A stretch of 64,000 nt of DNA, from NCBI RefSeq assembly GCF_016907315.1, contig NZ_JAFBBS010000001.1, positions 3,100,001 through 3,164,000 on the forward strand, given 5' to 3'. The position numbers and the translations under genes are program-made. Origin of the DNA: Microbacterium esteraromaticum. Its GTDB lineage: Bacteria > Actinomycetota > Actinomycetes > Actinomycetales > Microbacteriaceae. A model generated the notes under the pieces. That model did no database searches and had not been told where the DNA came from. It saw nothing but the letters and a program-made list of their open reading frames with translations. Numbering within the stretch: position 1 is the first letter of the stretch; each line of letters begins with the position of its first letter. This document shows positions 35,825 through 48,653 of this stretch, piece after piece.

Positions 35825-35854
35825 CTGATCTGAATCGGGGTGCTGGTTTAGACT
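35825..35854 (+). promoter_or_regulatory. Candidate promoter of the MFS gene
   Basis: CTGATC (35825-35830) and TAGACT (35849-35854) are separated by 18 bp and would give a leader of about 95 nt before the MFS ATG. The -10 fits TANNNT; the -35 is weak. Confidence 0.4.
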
Positions 35855-35955
35855 GCTCTTCGGGCGCTGCGCCCATTCCACTGTGTATCCACCGGCCGTC
35901 GGCGCCCCGACGGACAACGGCGGCACCCGATCCGCGTCGAGCACGCGCGAGAGCC

Positions 35956-37179
35956 ATGACACAGACACCACTTCCCTCGCCGAGTCTGCTGAGACTGACC
36001 GGCATCCCGTATTTCGTGATCGCATTCGTCGCGAGACTGCCCTTCGCGATGATGGTGGTCGGCGTGCTGACCATGGTGGTCTCGATCCGCGGATCGCTGT
36101 CGCTGGGCGGACTCACCTCGGCGGCGGTGGGTCTCGGCACCGCGCTGTTCGGGCCACTTCTCGGCGCAGCGGCCGACCGCTGGGGTCAGCGTCCGGTGCT
36201 TCTGATGTGCGCGGCGCTCAACGCGGCGATGCTCGCCGTCTTCGCACTCGTCGTCTACACGCCGCTTGCCGATGCCGTCGTTCTCGCGTCAGCGTTCATG
36301 ATCGGCGCCACCGCCCCGCAGGTCTCGCCGATGTCGCGATCGCGGCTGGTCACGATCATCGCCGAGCGGATGCCGCAGGCGCAGCGTGCTCGCACCACCT
36401 CGGCCACCATGTCGTACGAGTCCGCAGCCGATGAGACCGTGTTCGTCTTCGGGCCGTTCCTGGTCGGGCTCCTCGCCTCGTTCATCGCCCCCTGGGCGCC
36501 GATCGCGATCGCCTCAGCGCTCACCCTGCTGTTCGTCGGGGCGTTCGCGCTGCACCCGACGGGACGCCATGTCTCGGTCGAGCGCGACAGCGACGGGCGC
36601 GCGCCGTCGGACGTGTCCGAGCTCTTCCGGCCGGCTCTGCTCGTCGTCGTGGTCGGCATCTTCGGGATCGGGCTGTTCTTCGGCGCCAGCCTGACTGCGC
36701 TGACCTCGTTCATGGCCGACCGCGATGCCGCCGAGCAGGCGGGCCTGCTGTACGGAGTGATGGGCGTCGGCTCAGCGGTGCTCGCGCTCGGGGTCGCCTG
36801 GCTGCCGCCTCGCTTCACGCTGCACGCGCGGTGGATCGCCTTCGCCGCTGTGCTCGTCGCGGGCTCCCTGCTCTTCGCGACGGCCACGAGCGTGATCACG
36901 ATGATCGTCGCGCTCGCGCTGGTGGGCATCGGAGTCGGACCGACCATCGTCACGCAGTACAGCCTCGGTGCCGCGCGCAGTCCGCTCGGACGCTCGGCCA
37001 CGGTGATGACCATGCTCGGATCAGGCGTCGTGGTCGGACAGGCCCTCGCCGCCGCCGTCACCGGCGCTGTCGCGGACGGACCGGGCACGTCGGTCGCGCT
37101 GCTGCTGCCCCTCGTCGCGGCATCGATCGTGCTGATCGCGGGCATCGTGAACCGCATCATCAGCCCCCGACAGCACTGA
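35956..37179 (+). CDS. MFS transporter next to the fusion gene
   Basis: This 407-residue protein has 12 hydrophobic helices. It begins LLRLTGIPYFVIAFVARLPFAMMVV, with the loop 2-3 motif ADRWGQRPVLL. The second half begins near LFRPALLVVVVGIFGIGLFFGAS. The group is typical of exporters. Its divergent position to the fusion gene suggests it exports or imports the fusion product or a siderophore; this is inference. The Shine-Dalgarno is weak (GAGAG). Confidence 0.82.
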   Translation: MTQTPLPSPSLLRLTGIPYFVIAFVARLPFAMMVVGVLTMVVSIRGSLSLGGLTSAAVGLGTALFGPLLGAAADRWGQRPVLLMCAALNAAMLAVFALVVYTPLADAVVLASAFMIGATAPQVSPMSRSRLVTIIAERMPQAQRARTTSATMSYESAADETVFVFGPFLVGLLASFIAPWAPIAIASALTLLFVGAFALHPTGRHVSVERDSDGRAPSDVSELFRPALLVVVVGIFGIGLFFGASLTALTSFMADRDAAEQAGLLYGVMGVGSAVLALGVAWLPPRFTLHARWIAFAAVLVAGSLLFATATSVITMIVALALVGIGVGPTIVTQYSLGAARSPLGRSATVMTMLGSGVVVGQALAAAVTGAVADGPGTSVALLLPLVAASIVLIAGIVNRIISPRQH

Positions 37180-37307
37180 GGCGAACCCCGGGCGCCACGA
37201 TCGCCGGCGCATCGCCGACCGCCCTGGCATCCGGTGCGCGAAGCGTCAACCCCCGTAACCGCTGCTGCGGTCGTGGGTAGCCTGGAGGCACCGAGCAGAG
37301 GAGTCAT

Positions 37308-38735
37308 ATGGTCGCCGCAGAGTTCGTGGTCGTCGCCAACCGCCTTCCGGTCGACCGGATCATCACCCCTGACGGTGAGGAGATCTGGCGCACGTCCCCC
37401 GGAGGACTGGTCGCGGCGCTCGAACCCATGATGCGCAGCGTCGATGGCGCCTGGGTCGGCTGGGCCGGACAGGCGGACGTCACGATCGAGCCGTTCGAGG
37501 GAGACGGCATCCGGCTGCTGCCGGTGACCCTCAGCGAGCAGGAGGTCCAGGACTATTACGAGGGCTTCTCGAACGACACCATCTGGCCGCTGTATCACGA
37601 TGTGATCGCCCCGCCGCAGTATCACCGCGAATGGTGGGAGGCGTACGTCGCCGTGAACCTCCGATTCGCCGAGGCTGCGGCCGATGCGGTCGCCGAAGGC
37701 GGGACGGTCTGGGTGCACGACTATCAGCTGCAGCTCGTGCCGGAGATGGTGCGGGGCCTCCGCCCGGACGTGACCATCGGCTACTTCCACCACATCCCGT
37801 TCCCCGCGCACAGCCTGTACGCGCAGCTGCCATGGCGCGACCAGGTGCTGCGCGGACTGCTCGGCGCGGATGTGATCGGATTCCAGCGTGCGCAGGACGC
37901 GGCGAACTTCCTCGCGGCGGCCAAGCGTCGCCTGGGCTACGAGACCAAGGCGTCCAGCATCTCACTGCCCGACGGGCGCACCCCGCTCGTCAAGGCATTC
38001 CCCATCTCGATCGACACGACCCCCTACCGCGAGCTCGCGCAGAGGCCCGACATCCGCGCGAGAGCGCTCGAGATCCGCGAAGGTCTGGGCAACCCGAAGC
38101 ACATCCTGCTCGGCGTCGACCGTCTCGACTACACCAAGGGCATCCGGCACCGCATCAAGGCATATGGTGAGCTGCTCGACCAGGGTCGCATCGCGGTGGA
38201 GGACGTGGCATTCATCCAGGTCGCCAGCCCCAGCCGCGAGCGGGTGGACGCCTACATGCACCTGCGTGACGAGGTGGAACTCGCGATCGGCCGCATCAAC
38301 GGCGATCACGACACCCTCGGGCACACCGCGATCCGCTACCTCCACCAGGGCTTCCCGCGGGAGGAGATGGTCGCCATGTACCTCGCCGCCGACGCGATGC
38401 TGGTGACAGCGCTGCGCGATGGCATGAACCTCGTAGCGAAGGAGTACGTGGCCACCAGGGCGGACAACCGCGGCGTCCTCGTTCTCAGCGAGTTCACCGG
38501 CGCGGCAGACGAGCTGCGCCAGGCGCTGCGGGTGAACCCGCACGACATCGAGGGCCTCAAGGACGCCATCGTCGACGCGATCGAGATGCCCCGCGACCAG
38601 CAGGGCAAGCGCATGCGGGCGCTGAGGAAGCGGGTGCTGGAGAACGACGTGACGGCGTGGTCGCAGTCCTTCCTCAGAGCGCTGGAACAGGCCGGACGCA
38701 ACCGTCACCGACGTCACGAGGGAGCGCACGGATGA
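37308..38735 (+). CDS. otsA: Trehalose-6-phosphate synthase
   Basis: This 475-residue GT20 enzyme makes trehalose-6-phosphate from a nucleotide-glucose and glucose-6-phosphate. It begins VVVANRLPVDR, then VWVHDYQLQLVPEM, GYFHHIPFPAHSLY, GVDRLDYTKGIRHR and late ALRDGMNLVAKEYVA with the sugar-nucleotide-binding Glu. AGAGGAG precedes ATG. The stop overlaps otsB (ATGA). Trehalose serves as osmoprotectant in actinobacteria. Confidence 0.95.
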   Translation: MVAAEFVVVANRLPVDRIITPDGEEIWRTSPGGLVAALEPMMRSVDGAWVGWAGQADVTIEPFEGDGIRLLPVTLSEQEVQDYYEGFSNDTIWPLYHDVIAPPQYHREWWEAYVAVNLRFAEAAADAVAEGGTVWVHDYQLQLVPEMVRGLRPDVTIGYFHHIPFPAHSLYAQLPWRDQVLRGLLGADVIGFQRAQDAANFLAAAKRRLGYETKASSISLPDGRTPLVKAFPISIDTTPYRELAQRPDIRARALEIREGLGNPKHILLGVDRLDYTKGIRHRIKAYGELLDQGRIAVEDVAFIQVASPSRERVDAYMHLRDEVELAIGRINGDHDTLGHTAIRYLHQGFPREEMVAMYLAADAMLVTALRDGMNLVAKEYVATRADNRGVLVLSEFTGAADELRQALRVNPHDIEGLKDAIVDAIEMPRDQQGKRMRALRKRVLENDVTAWSQSFLRALEQAGRNRHRRHEGAHG

Positions 38736-39529
38736 CCCGCGAGTGGACACCAGGCGAAGCTGACCCCGCGGTCGCCGCGATCGCCCGCACCGACCGGCTG
38801 CTGGTCGCCCTCGACTTCGACGGCACCGCATCGGAGCTGGTCGCCGAGCCGATGTCGGCCCGCGCGATTCCGGCGGTGAAGCGCGCGCTCGCCGATCTGG
38901 CGGCACTGCCGCAGACGACCGTCGCCTTCATCTCGGGCCGCAGCCTCGTGCACCTGCGCGAGATCGCGGAGCACGACGACGATTCGGCCGTCGTGCTCGC
39001 CGGATCTCACGGAGCGCAGTACTGGTACCCGGGGGAGGGCGAGGCGGATGCCGACGCCGCCGACCCCGAACGGATGCTGCGAGACACTCTCCTGGAAGAA
39101 CTCGGGCCGCTGCTCGCCGACTACCCGGGCATCGAGCTCGAGAGCAAGACGTTCGGCATCGGCATCCATGGGCGGCCCGCGCGACCCGAGGTGGAGCGGG
39201 CGGCCTTCGCCGCCGTCGACGAGGTGTTCGCGCGTCGCGCGCGGCACTGGCGGCGCCGCACGGGCGATCGCATCCTCGAGTACTCCTCACGCGACGAGGG
39301 AAAGGACACCGCGATCAGCGTGCTGCGTGAGCGCACGGGTGCCACGGGCATCCTGTTCGCCGGTGACGACGTGACCGACGAGGACGCGCTGCGCGTGCTC
39401 GGCGACGGCGACCTGGGCGTGCGCGTGGGCCCAGGGGAGACGGCAGCCGCTCTGCGTGTGGAATCTCCACAGCAGATCGCCGAACTTCTGGAAGTCATCG
39501 CGTCGGAACGGGCCTCGCGACCGCAATAG
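38732..39529 (+). CDS. otsB: Trehalose-6-phosphate phosphatase
   Basis: This 265-residue HAD-type phosphatase has the nucleophile motif DFDGT (D28, D30), the SGRSLVHLREIAE block, the Lys-bearing DEGKDTAI and the metal motif AGDDVTDEDAL. It converts trehalose-6-phosphate to trehalose. ATG at 38732 overlaps the otsA stop; the frame is open slightly upstream but that lies in otsA. Confidence 0.95.
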   Translation: MTREWTPGEADPAVAAIARTDRLLVALDFDGTASELVAEPMSARAIPAVKRALADLAALPQTTVAFISGRSLVHLREIAEHDDDSAVVLAGSHGAQYWYPGEGEADADAADPERMLRDTLLEELGPLLADYPGIELESKTFGIGIHGRPARPEVERAAFAAVDEVFARRARHWRRRTGDRILEYSSRDEGKDTAISVLRERTGATGILFAGDDVTDEDALRVLGDGDLGVRVGPGETAAALRVESPQQIAELLEVIASERASRPQ

Positions 39530-39538
39530 ACTTCCGTC

Positions 39539-41272
39539 ATGTCCACCCGCGAATCTCAGCCCGGTATGCCCGGAGCGCACCCCGACATCGACATCAAGCC
39601 CCGCAGCCGCGTCGTCACCGACGGCATCGAGGCGACCACCTCGCGCGGCATGCTTCGTGCCGTCGGGATGGGTGACGCCGACTGGGACAAGCCGCAGATC
39701 GGGATCGCGTCGAGCTGGAACGAGATCACGCCCTGCAACCTCAGCCTCGACAGGCTCGCGCAGGGTGCCAAGGAGGGCGTGCACTCCGGTGGCGGCTACC
39801 CGCTGCAGTTCGGCACCATCTCGGTCTCGGACGGCATCTCGATGGGTCACGAGGGCATGCACTTCTCGCTCGTGTCTCGCGAGGTCATCGCCGACTCGGT
39901 CGAGACGGTGATCATGGCCGAACGCCTCGACGGCACCGTGCTGCTCGCCGGCTGCGACAAATCGATCCCCGGCATGCTGATGGCCAGTGCCCGCCTCGGG
40001 CTCTCGAGCGTCTTCCTGTATGCGGGTTCGATCGCACCCGGCTGGGTGAAGCTCTCGGACGGCACCGAGAAGGACATCACGATCATCGACTCCTTCGAGG
40101 GCGTCGGCGCGTGTCGCGCGGGCCGCATGACCGAAGAAGACCTCAAGCGCATCGAATGCGCCTTCGCGCCGGGTGAGGGCGCCTGCGGCGGCATGTACAC
40201 CGCCAACACCATGGCATCCGTTGCGGAGGCACTCGGCCTCAGCCTTCCCGGTTCGGCCGCCCCGCCTGCGGCTGACCGTCGCCGTGACTACTTCGCGCAC
40301 CGCTCGGGCGAGGCCGTCGTGAACCTGCTCCGCCAGGGGATCACCACCAAGGACATCCTGACCAAGGAGTCGTTCGAGAACGCGATCGCTCTGGCCATGG
40401 CCCTGGGCGGTTCGACCAATGTCGTTCTGCACCTGCTCGCGATCGCGAACGAGGCGGGGATCGAGCTGACGCTGCACGACTTCAACCGCATCGGCAGCCG
40501 TACGCCCCACGTCGCAGACATGAAGCCCTTCGGCAAGTACGTCATGAACGACGTCGACCGTCACGGCGGCATCCCGGTCATCATGAAGGCGATGCTCGAC
40601 GAGGGCCTCATCCACGGCGACGCGCTGACCGTCACGGGCAAGACCGTCGCCGAGAACCTGCGCGATCTGAACCCGGACCCGGTCGACGGCGACGTCATCC
40701 ACACGTTCGCCGACCCGATCCACGCCTCCGGTGGCATCACAATCCTGCACGGGTCTCTCGCGCCCGAGGGGGCCGTGGTCAAGTCGGCCGGTTTCGACGC
40801 CGACGTGTTCGAGGGTCCCGCTCGCGTCTTCGAGCGCGAGCGCGGCGCGATGGACGCGCTGGCCGCCGGCGAGATCAACCCCGGCGACGTCATCGTCATC
40901 CGCTACGAAGGTCCCAAGGGCGGCCCCGGCATGCGCGAGATGCTCGCGATCACCGCGGCCATCAAGGGCGCGGGGCTCGGAAAAGATGTACTACTCTTGA
41001 CGGACGGACGATTCTCAGGCGGCACAACCGGCCTGTGCATCGGCCACATAGCACCCGAAGCGGTGGACGCAGGTCCTATCGCCTTCGTGCGCGATGGTGA
41101 TCTGATACGGGTCGATATCGCGGCTCGCTCCCTCGAGCTACTCGTCGAGGAGGCAGAGCTGGACTCCCGCCGGGAAGGCTGGGAGCCTCTTCCCCCGCGC
41201 TATACCCGTGGCGTCCTCGCCAAGTACTCCCGTCTCGTGCGCTCTGCCGCACAGGGCGCGGTGACCGGCTGA
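39539..41272 (+). CDS. ilvD: Dihydroxy-acid dehydratase
   Basis: IlvD makes 2-keto acids in the isoleucine/valine pathway with an Fe-S cluster. The three cluster cysteines are C66 (TPCN), C139 ([10 protein letters not shown]) and C216 ([14 protein letters not shown]). At 577 residues the protein is full length. From about 40980 to 41270 the codons shift to forms rare elsewhere in the gene (GTA, CTA, ATA, TTG, CGA, TCA), while the protein stays conserved ([16 protein letters not shown]). ilvB follows after 33 bp. Confidence 0.96.
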   Translation: MSTRESQPGMPGAHPDIDIKPRSRVVTDGIEATTSRGMLRAVGMGDADWDKPQIGIASSWNEITPCNLSLDRLAQGAKEGVHSGGGYPLQFGTISVSDGISMGHEGMHFSLVSREVIADSVETVIMAERLDGTVLLAGCDKSIPGMLMASARLGLSSVFLYAGSIAPGWVKLSDGTEKDITIIDSFEGVGACRAGRMTEEDLKRIECAFAPGEGACGGMYTANTMASVAEALGLSLPGSAAPPAADRRRDYFAHRSGEAVVNLLRQGITTKDILTKESFENAIALAMALGGSTNVVLHLLAIANEAGIELTLHDFNRIGSRTPHVADMKPFGKYVMNDVDRHGGIPVIMKAMLDEGLIHGDALTVTGKTVAENLRDLNPDPVDGDVIHTFADPIHASGGITILHGSLAPEGAVVKSAGFDADVFEGPARVFERERGAMDALAAGEINPGDVIVIRYEGPKGGPGMREMLAITAAIKGAGLGKDVLLLTDGRFSGGTTGLCIGHIAPEAVDAGPIAFVRDGDLIRVDIAARSLELLVEEAELDSRREGWEPLPPRYTRGVLAKYSRLVRSAAQGAVTG

Positions 41273-41305
41273 CCTTCTGACGACACAGATCACCAAGGAA
41301 GCGAC

Positions 41306-44688
<3,383 letters not shown>

Positions 44689-44700
44689 TCCATCGTCGTG

Positions 44701-44730
44701 AGAACGGGCGTCCTTCGGGGCGCCCGTTCT
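44701..44730 (+). terminator. Terminator of the ilv operon
   Basis: AGAACGGGCG (44701-44710) pairs with CGCCCGTTCT (44721-44730); the stem extends to 13 bp around a TTCG tetraloop and is followed by TCGTCT. Confidence 0.88.
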
Positions 44731-44777
44731 TCGTCTCTGGTCCTGCATACATCCGATGTCTGTGTCATGCTTGGTGC

Positions 44778-46040
44778 ATGCGACAGGAATGGTTCGATGA
44801 GGCGCGGTTCGGCATGTTCGTGCACTTCGGTGCATACAGCGTGGCTGCACGGCACGAATGGGTGCAGAACTACGAGCGGCTGACCGACGAGGAGTACCGG
44901 CCCTACGTGGACCACTTCGCTCCCGACCGCTTCGACGCGAGGGCCATCGCGCGCAGGGCGAAGGAGACCGGCATGGGGTATGTGGTGCTGACGGCTAAGC
45001 ATCACGACGGATTCTGCCTGTTCGATTCGGCGCTCACCGACTTCACCTCCGCGGTGGTCTGCGATCGGGACCTGGTGCGCGAGCACGTGGAGGCGCTGCG
45101 GGAGGAGGGGGTCAAGGTCGGGCTGTACTACTCGCTCCTCGACTGGCATCACCCCGACTTCACCGTCGACTGGAACCATCCGCGATGCGACGATGAGAAC
45201 GCCGCGGCACTGAACGAGGACCGCGACATGGCGCGGTACCGCGAATACCTGCACGGCCAGGTGAGGGAGCTGCTCACCGGCTATGGCGAACTCGACTATC
45301 TGTTCTTCGACTTCAGCTACCCCGAGACCAGGGACGGCTGGGCGGGCAAGGGCCCCGAGGACTGGGACGCCGAGGCGCTTCTGGCGATGTGCCGAGAGCT
45401 GCAGCCGGGGATGCTGGTGAACGACCGGCTCGGCATCCCTGCCGACTTCGTCACCCCAGAGCAGTACCAGCCGACCTCACCGCTCGTCGATGGGGCGGGC
45501 GAGCCGCAGGTCTGGGAGGCCTGTCAGACCCTGAACGGCTCCTGGGGATACCACCGCGACAACACCGATCAGAAGTCAGCCGATCTTCTCGTGCGGATGC
45601 TCGCGGACTCGGTGTCGATGGATGGCAACATGCTGCTGAACATCGGGCCGGACGGACGAGGTGCCGTCGCGCCTCGCGACGCGCAGACACTGGGGGAGAT
45701 CGGCGAATGGATGCTGCTCCACCGTGACGCCATCGTCGGCGCGGGCCATGCCGAGTTCGTCCCTCCGCGGGAGGGCGTCTACACACGTCGTGGCGACAGG
45801 CTGTACCTGCACCTGTTCACCTGGCCGCTCGGCTTCGTGCACCTGCCGGACCTCGCAGGCAGGGTCTCGTTCGCGCGGCTGCTGAACGACGGATCATGGC
45901 TGAAGACCTCGGTCGTCGACCCCGATCAGCGTCCGGAGAACATGACCCCTGCGGGTCAGGCCGAGGGCACGCTCACGGTGCACCTGCCCGTTCGACGCCC
46001 CGACGTGCTGCTGCCCGTGATCGAGCTCACCCTGGCCTGA
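44778..46040 (+). CDS. Alpha-L-fucosidase, GH29
   Basis: This 420-residue enzyme has no signal peptide, so it is probably cytosolic. GH29 blocks are RFGMFVHFGAYS near the N-terminus, LTAKHHDGFCLFDS (H75, H76, D77), VGLYYSLLDWHHPDF, and LDYLFFDFSYPE with D178 as the likely nucleophile. GNMLLNIGPDGRG lies near the end of the catalytic part. ATG at 44778 is the only sensible start. It is followed by the convergent ROK regulator and belongs to the glycan locus to its right. Confidence 0.9.
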   Translation: MRQEWFDEARFGMFVHFGAYSVAARHEWVQNYERLTDEEYRPYVDHFAPDRFDARAIARRAKETGMGYVVLTAKHHDGFCLFDSALTDFTSAVVCDRDLVREHVEALREEGVKVGLYYSLLDWHHPDFTVDWNHPRCDDENAAALNEDRDMARYREYLHGQVRELLTGYGELDYLFFDFSYPETRDGWAGKGPEDWDAEALLAMCRELQPGMLVNDRLGIPADFVTPEQYQPTSPLVDGAGEPQVWEACQTLNGSWGYHRDNTDQKSADLLVRMLADSVSMDGNMLLNIGPDGRGAVAPRDAQTLGEIGEWMLLHRDAIVGAGHAEFVPPREGVYTRRGDRLYLHLFTWPLGFVHLPDLAGRVSFARLLNDGSWLKTSVVDPDQRPENMTPAGQAEGTLTVHLPVRRPDVLLPVIELTLA

Positions 46041-46049
46041 TGACTCCCG

Positions 46050-47186
46050 TCAGGGGCCGGGCACCTCGAGCCCGCCGAGGGCCAGGCGGGCCGCACCGAG
46101 GATGATGGCGTCGGGGCCGGTTCCGGCGGCCTCGATGCGGAGCCGCTGCGTGGCGAGGGGGTGACAGGCCTCGTATACGCGGCTGCGGACCGCCGCGAGG
46201 AACGGCTCGGACGCGCTCATGCTCCCCGTCAGGAAGACGGCGTGCGGGTTGAAGAAGTTGACGACGCCGGAGAGCGCCTGACCCAGGTGAGTGCCCGCGG
46301 TGCGCACGAGCGTCGTCGCAACGGGGTCGGCATCCCGCGCCAGCGCCAGTACCTGATCGACGCCGGTGATGCCCTCGACGCCGCGCTCCCGCATCTGGCG
46401 GACGAGGCTCGCGCCGCTTGCGACGGTCTCCAGGCAGCCGGTGTTGCCGCAGGAGCAGGGGATGTCGCCGCTGCCGTCGATCCGCGTATGAGTGATGTCG
46501 CCGGCAGCTCCGCTGGCTCCACGATGCACGACGCCGTCGACGACGATCCCGCTGCCGATGGCCGTGCCCGCCTTCACGGTGATGCTGTGCCCGGTCATGC
46601 CGAACTGTGCACCGTGCTCGCCCAGGGCGGCGAGGTTAGCGTCGTTGTCAACGGCCACCTGTGTGCCGCCGAAGCGGGCGCTCAGATGCTCGCCGACCCG
46701 GAATCCCGACCAGCCGGGCATCCGCGAGGGCTGGTCGACGCTGCCGGTCTCGACGTGCACTGGTCCGGGGAGGCCGATGCCGATCGCGCGCACCGGGGAT
46801 CCCGTCACCAGGAGCTCCATCGCGTCGGCGATGGCGGCGAGGGTCGCCTCAGGGCCCTCCGTGAGATCGATGGGAATGGTCTCGACGAGCTGGATCGCAC
46901 CCGACAGCCCATGTCTTCCGATGCGCGCGTGCCCGCCGCCGAGATCAGCGGTCAGCACGATCCCGCCGTCGTCGGCGACTCGGAGGATGCGGGGGCGGCG
47001 TCCGCCCCGGGAGGTGCCCTCTCCTGCTTCCGTCAGCATCCCGGAATCGAGCAGTGCCTGGACCCGCAGTCCCACGGTGGATGCGGCGACGCCCAGCTGA
47101 TCGGCCAGCTGAGAGCGCGAGCGTGCGCGACCACTCGCGACCAGGTCGAGAATCCTTCTGGCGTCATCGGGGGCGGTGGAGGGCAT
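46050..47186 (-). CDS. ROK-family transcriptional regulator (NagC/XylR type)
   Basis: This 378-residue protein has an N-terminal helix-turn-helix (RSRSQLADQLGVAASTVGLRVQALLDSG, about residues 20-47). A ROK sugar-binding domain follows with GIGLPGPV, DNDANLAALGE and the zinc motif CSCGNTGCLE. It is divergent from the sugar ABC operon. A 23-bp inverted repeat lies in the gap, so it is the probable sugar-responsive repressor of that operon. ATG at 47186 was chosen over an upstream frame that crosses the gap. Confidence 0.9.
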   Translation of the reverse strand: MPSTAPDDARRILDLVASGRARSRSQLADQLGVAASTVGLRVQALLDSGMLTEAGEGTSRGGRRPRILRVADDGGIVLTADLGGGHARIGRHGLSGAIQLVETIPIDLTEGPEATLAAIADAMELLVTGSPVRAIGIGLPGPVHVETGSVDQPSRMPGWSGFRVGEHLSARFGGTQVAVDNDANLAALGEHGAQFGMTGHSITVKAGTAIGSGIVVDGVVHRGASGAAGDITHTRIDGSGDIPCSCGNTGCLETVASGASLVRQMRERGVEGITGVDQVLALARDADPVATTLVRTAGTHLGQALSGVVNFFNPHAVFLTGSMSASEPFLAAVRSRVYEACHPLATQRLRIEAAGTGPDAIILGAARLALGGLEVPGP

Positions 47187-47297
47187 GCAGCTCGTCTCTG
47201 TTCGGTCTCGGTCTGGCAACGCTTGCGAGACATCGGATGTTCCGCTTGCGTTGGAGATCGAATCATGACACGGTAACTTCCTGCAACACAATCAAAT

Positions 47298-47320
47298 GTT
47301 GTTTCGATTCTCGAAATAAC
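47298..47320. promoter_or_regulatory. Operator upstream of the sugar ABC operon
   Basis: GTTGTTTCGA-TTC-TCGAAATAAC is an inverted repeat with 10-bp arms and one mismatch. It lies 30 bp before the binding-protein ATG in the gap shared with the ROK regulator gene, and is the best candidate for its binding site. Confidence 0.7.
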
Positions 47321-47349
47321 GCCCTGAACTCTGTGCAAGGAGGCATTCA

Positions 47350-48612
47350 ATGAAGAAGATGCGGATGGGAGCCGTCGTCGCCATCGCGGGCGTCGCGGTC
47401 GCCATGACGGGCTGCTCGACCAGCGGCGCGGGCTCGAACGGGTCGGGCGACGGTGACACCATCGTCGTCGACATGTGGTCGGGCAGTGAGGACGACACGG
47501 CAGCGCTGGAGGCGCAGCTGGATGTCGCCAAGAAGCAGAACCCCGACCTCAAGATCGAGCTGCGCACCGCACCGTGGGGCGACTTCTTCACGAAGCTCAC
47601 GACCAATATGGCCTCCGGCAACATGGCGTGCGTCACGGGTATGAACTCGGGCATGCTCGCCAGCTACACCGACGGCTTCGTTCCGCTCACGGCGGATGAC
47701 CTCAAGACCGCGGGCCTCTCGGAGGACGACTTCGCACCGGGCGCCACCGAGATCCTGAAGAACAAGGGCGACATGTACGGTCTGCCGTTCGATGTCTCGA
47801 CGATGCTCGCGTACTACAACGAGGACATGCTGACGGCCGCGGGCGCCGAACTCCCGAAGGTCGGCTGGAGCTTCGACGACTTCGAGAAGATCGCCGCCAA
47901 GGCGACGACCGGCGGCAAGTACGGCTTCGGCATCGGCATGGGCGACTTCCAGTGGCAGGCGCTCCCCATCGCGAAGTCCGGCGTGCAGCCGGTCTCGGAG
48001 GACGGGTCGCTCCAGCTCACTGACAAGGACTTCGCCTCGGCCGCCGAATGGTACGCGGGACTGGTCACCGATCAGAAGGTCGCCGCACCCGTGGCCTCGG
48101 CATCCGACACCGGATGGGGCGAGAACCAGTTCACAGGTCAGAACGCCGCCATCGCGGTCGACGGCACCTGGAACGCCGTGGGCTACCTCACCAACGACGC
48201 CGGGTTCAAGGCCGGCATGGCTCCGCTGCCGACCGGCGAGAACGGCAACCTCAGCCTGATCCTGGGCTCGGGCTTCGGCATCGCCAAGTCCTGCGAGAAC
48301 AAGGAGGCGGCGCTCAAGGTGCTCGGCTCGCTGCTCAGCAAGGACGCGCAGGACTACATCGCCTCGTCGGGTCGGAGCTACCCCGCGCGCGCCGAGAGCC
48401 AGCCGCTGTACTTCGAGTCGCTCGATGAGTCGTACCGCGACCAGGTCGAGCAGGTCTTCACCGCCGCCTTCGAGAACGTCGAAGGCCAGTACGTGTCGGA
48501 CAACTGGGCGAAGGTCGGCACGTTCGTGCAGCCGCAGCTGGTGAGCGTCTACAACGGCCAGGCGTCGATGAAGGACGTGCTCGAGTCCGCGCAGCAGCAG
48601 TTCGGCAACTGA
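47350..48612 (+). CDS. Sugar ABC transporter substrate-binding lipoprotein
   Basis: This 420-residue family 1 solute-binding protein has a lipobox VAMTGC (Cys about residue 22) after a hydrophobic signal helix. The mature part begins [25 protein letters not shown], then [15 protein letters not shown] and [16 protein letters not shown]. The ligand is probably a fucosylated oligosaccharide, inferred from the GH29 genes. AAGGAGG precedes ATG at 47350. No ATPase gene is in the operon; a shared MsiK-type ATPase elsewhere is usual in actinobacteria. Confidence 0.9.
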   Translation: MKKMRMGAVVAIAGVAVAMTGCSTSGAGSNGSGDGDTIVVDMWSGSEDDTAALEAQLDVAKKQNPDLKIELRTAPWGDFFTKLTTNMASGNMACVTGMNSGMLASYTDGFVPLTADDLKTAGLSEDDFAPGATEILKNKGDMYGLPFDVSTMLAYYNEDMLTAAGAELPKVGWSFDDFEKIAAKATTGGKYGFGIGMGDFQWQALPIAKSGVQPVSEDGSLQLTDKDFASAAEWYAGLVTDQKVAAPVASASDTGWGENQFTGQNAAIAVDGTWNAVGYLTNDAGFKAGMAPLPTGENGNLSLILGSGFGIAKSCENKEAALKVLGSLLSKDAQDYIASSGRSYPARAESQPLYFESLDESYRDQVEQVFTAAFENVEGQYVSDNWAKVGTFVQPQLVSVYNGQASMKDVLESAQQQFGN

Positions 48613-48653
48613 GAATCGATCCGGGACGTCGTCCCGACTAAGGAAATGCAGAG

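Noticed and set aside
41273..41305. ilv leader-peptide attenuator
   Set aside because: The gap before ilvB is only 33 bp and has no hairpin or run of Ile, Leu or Val codons.
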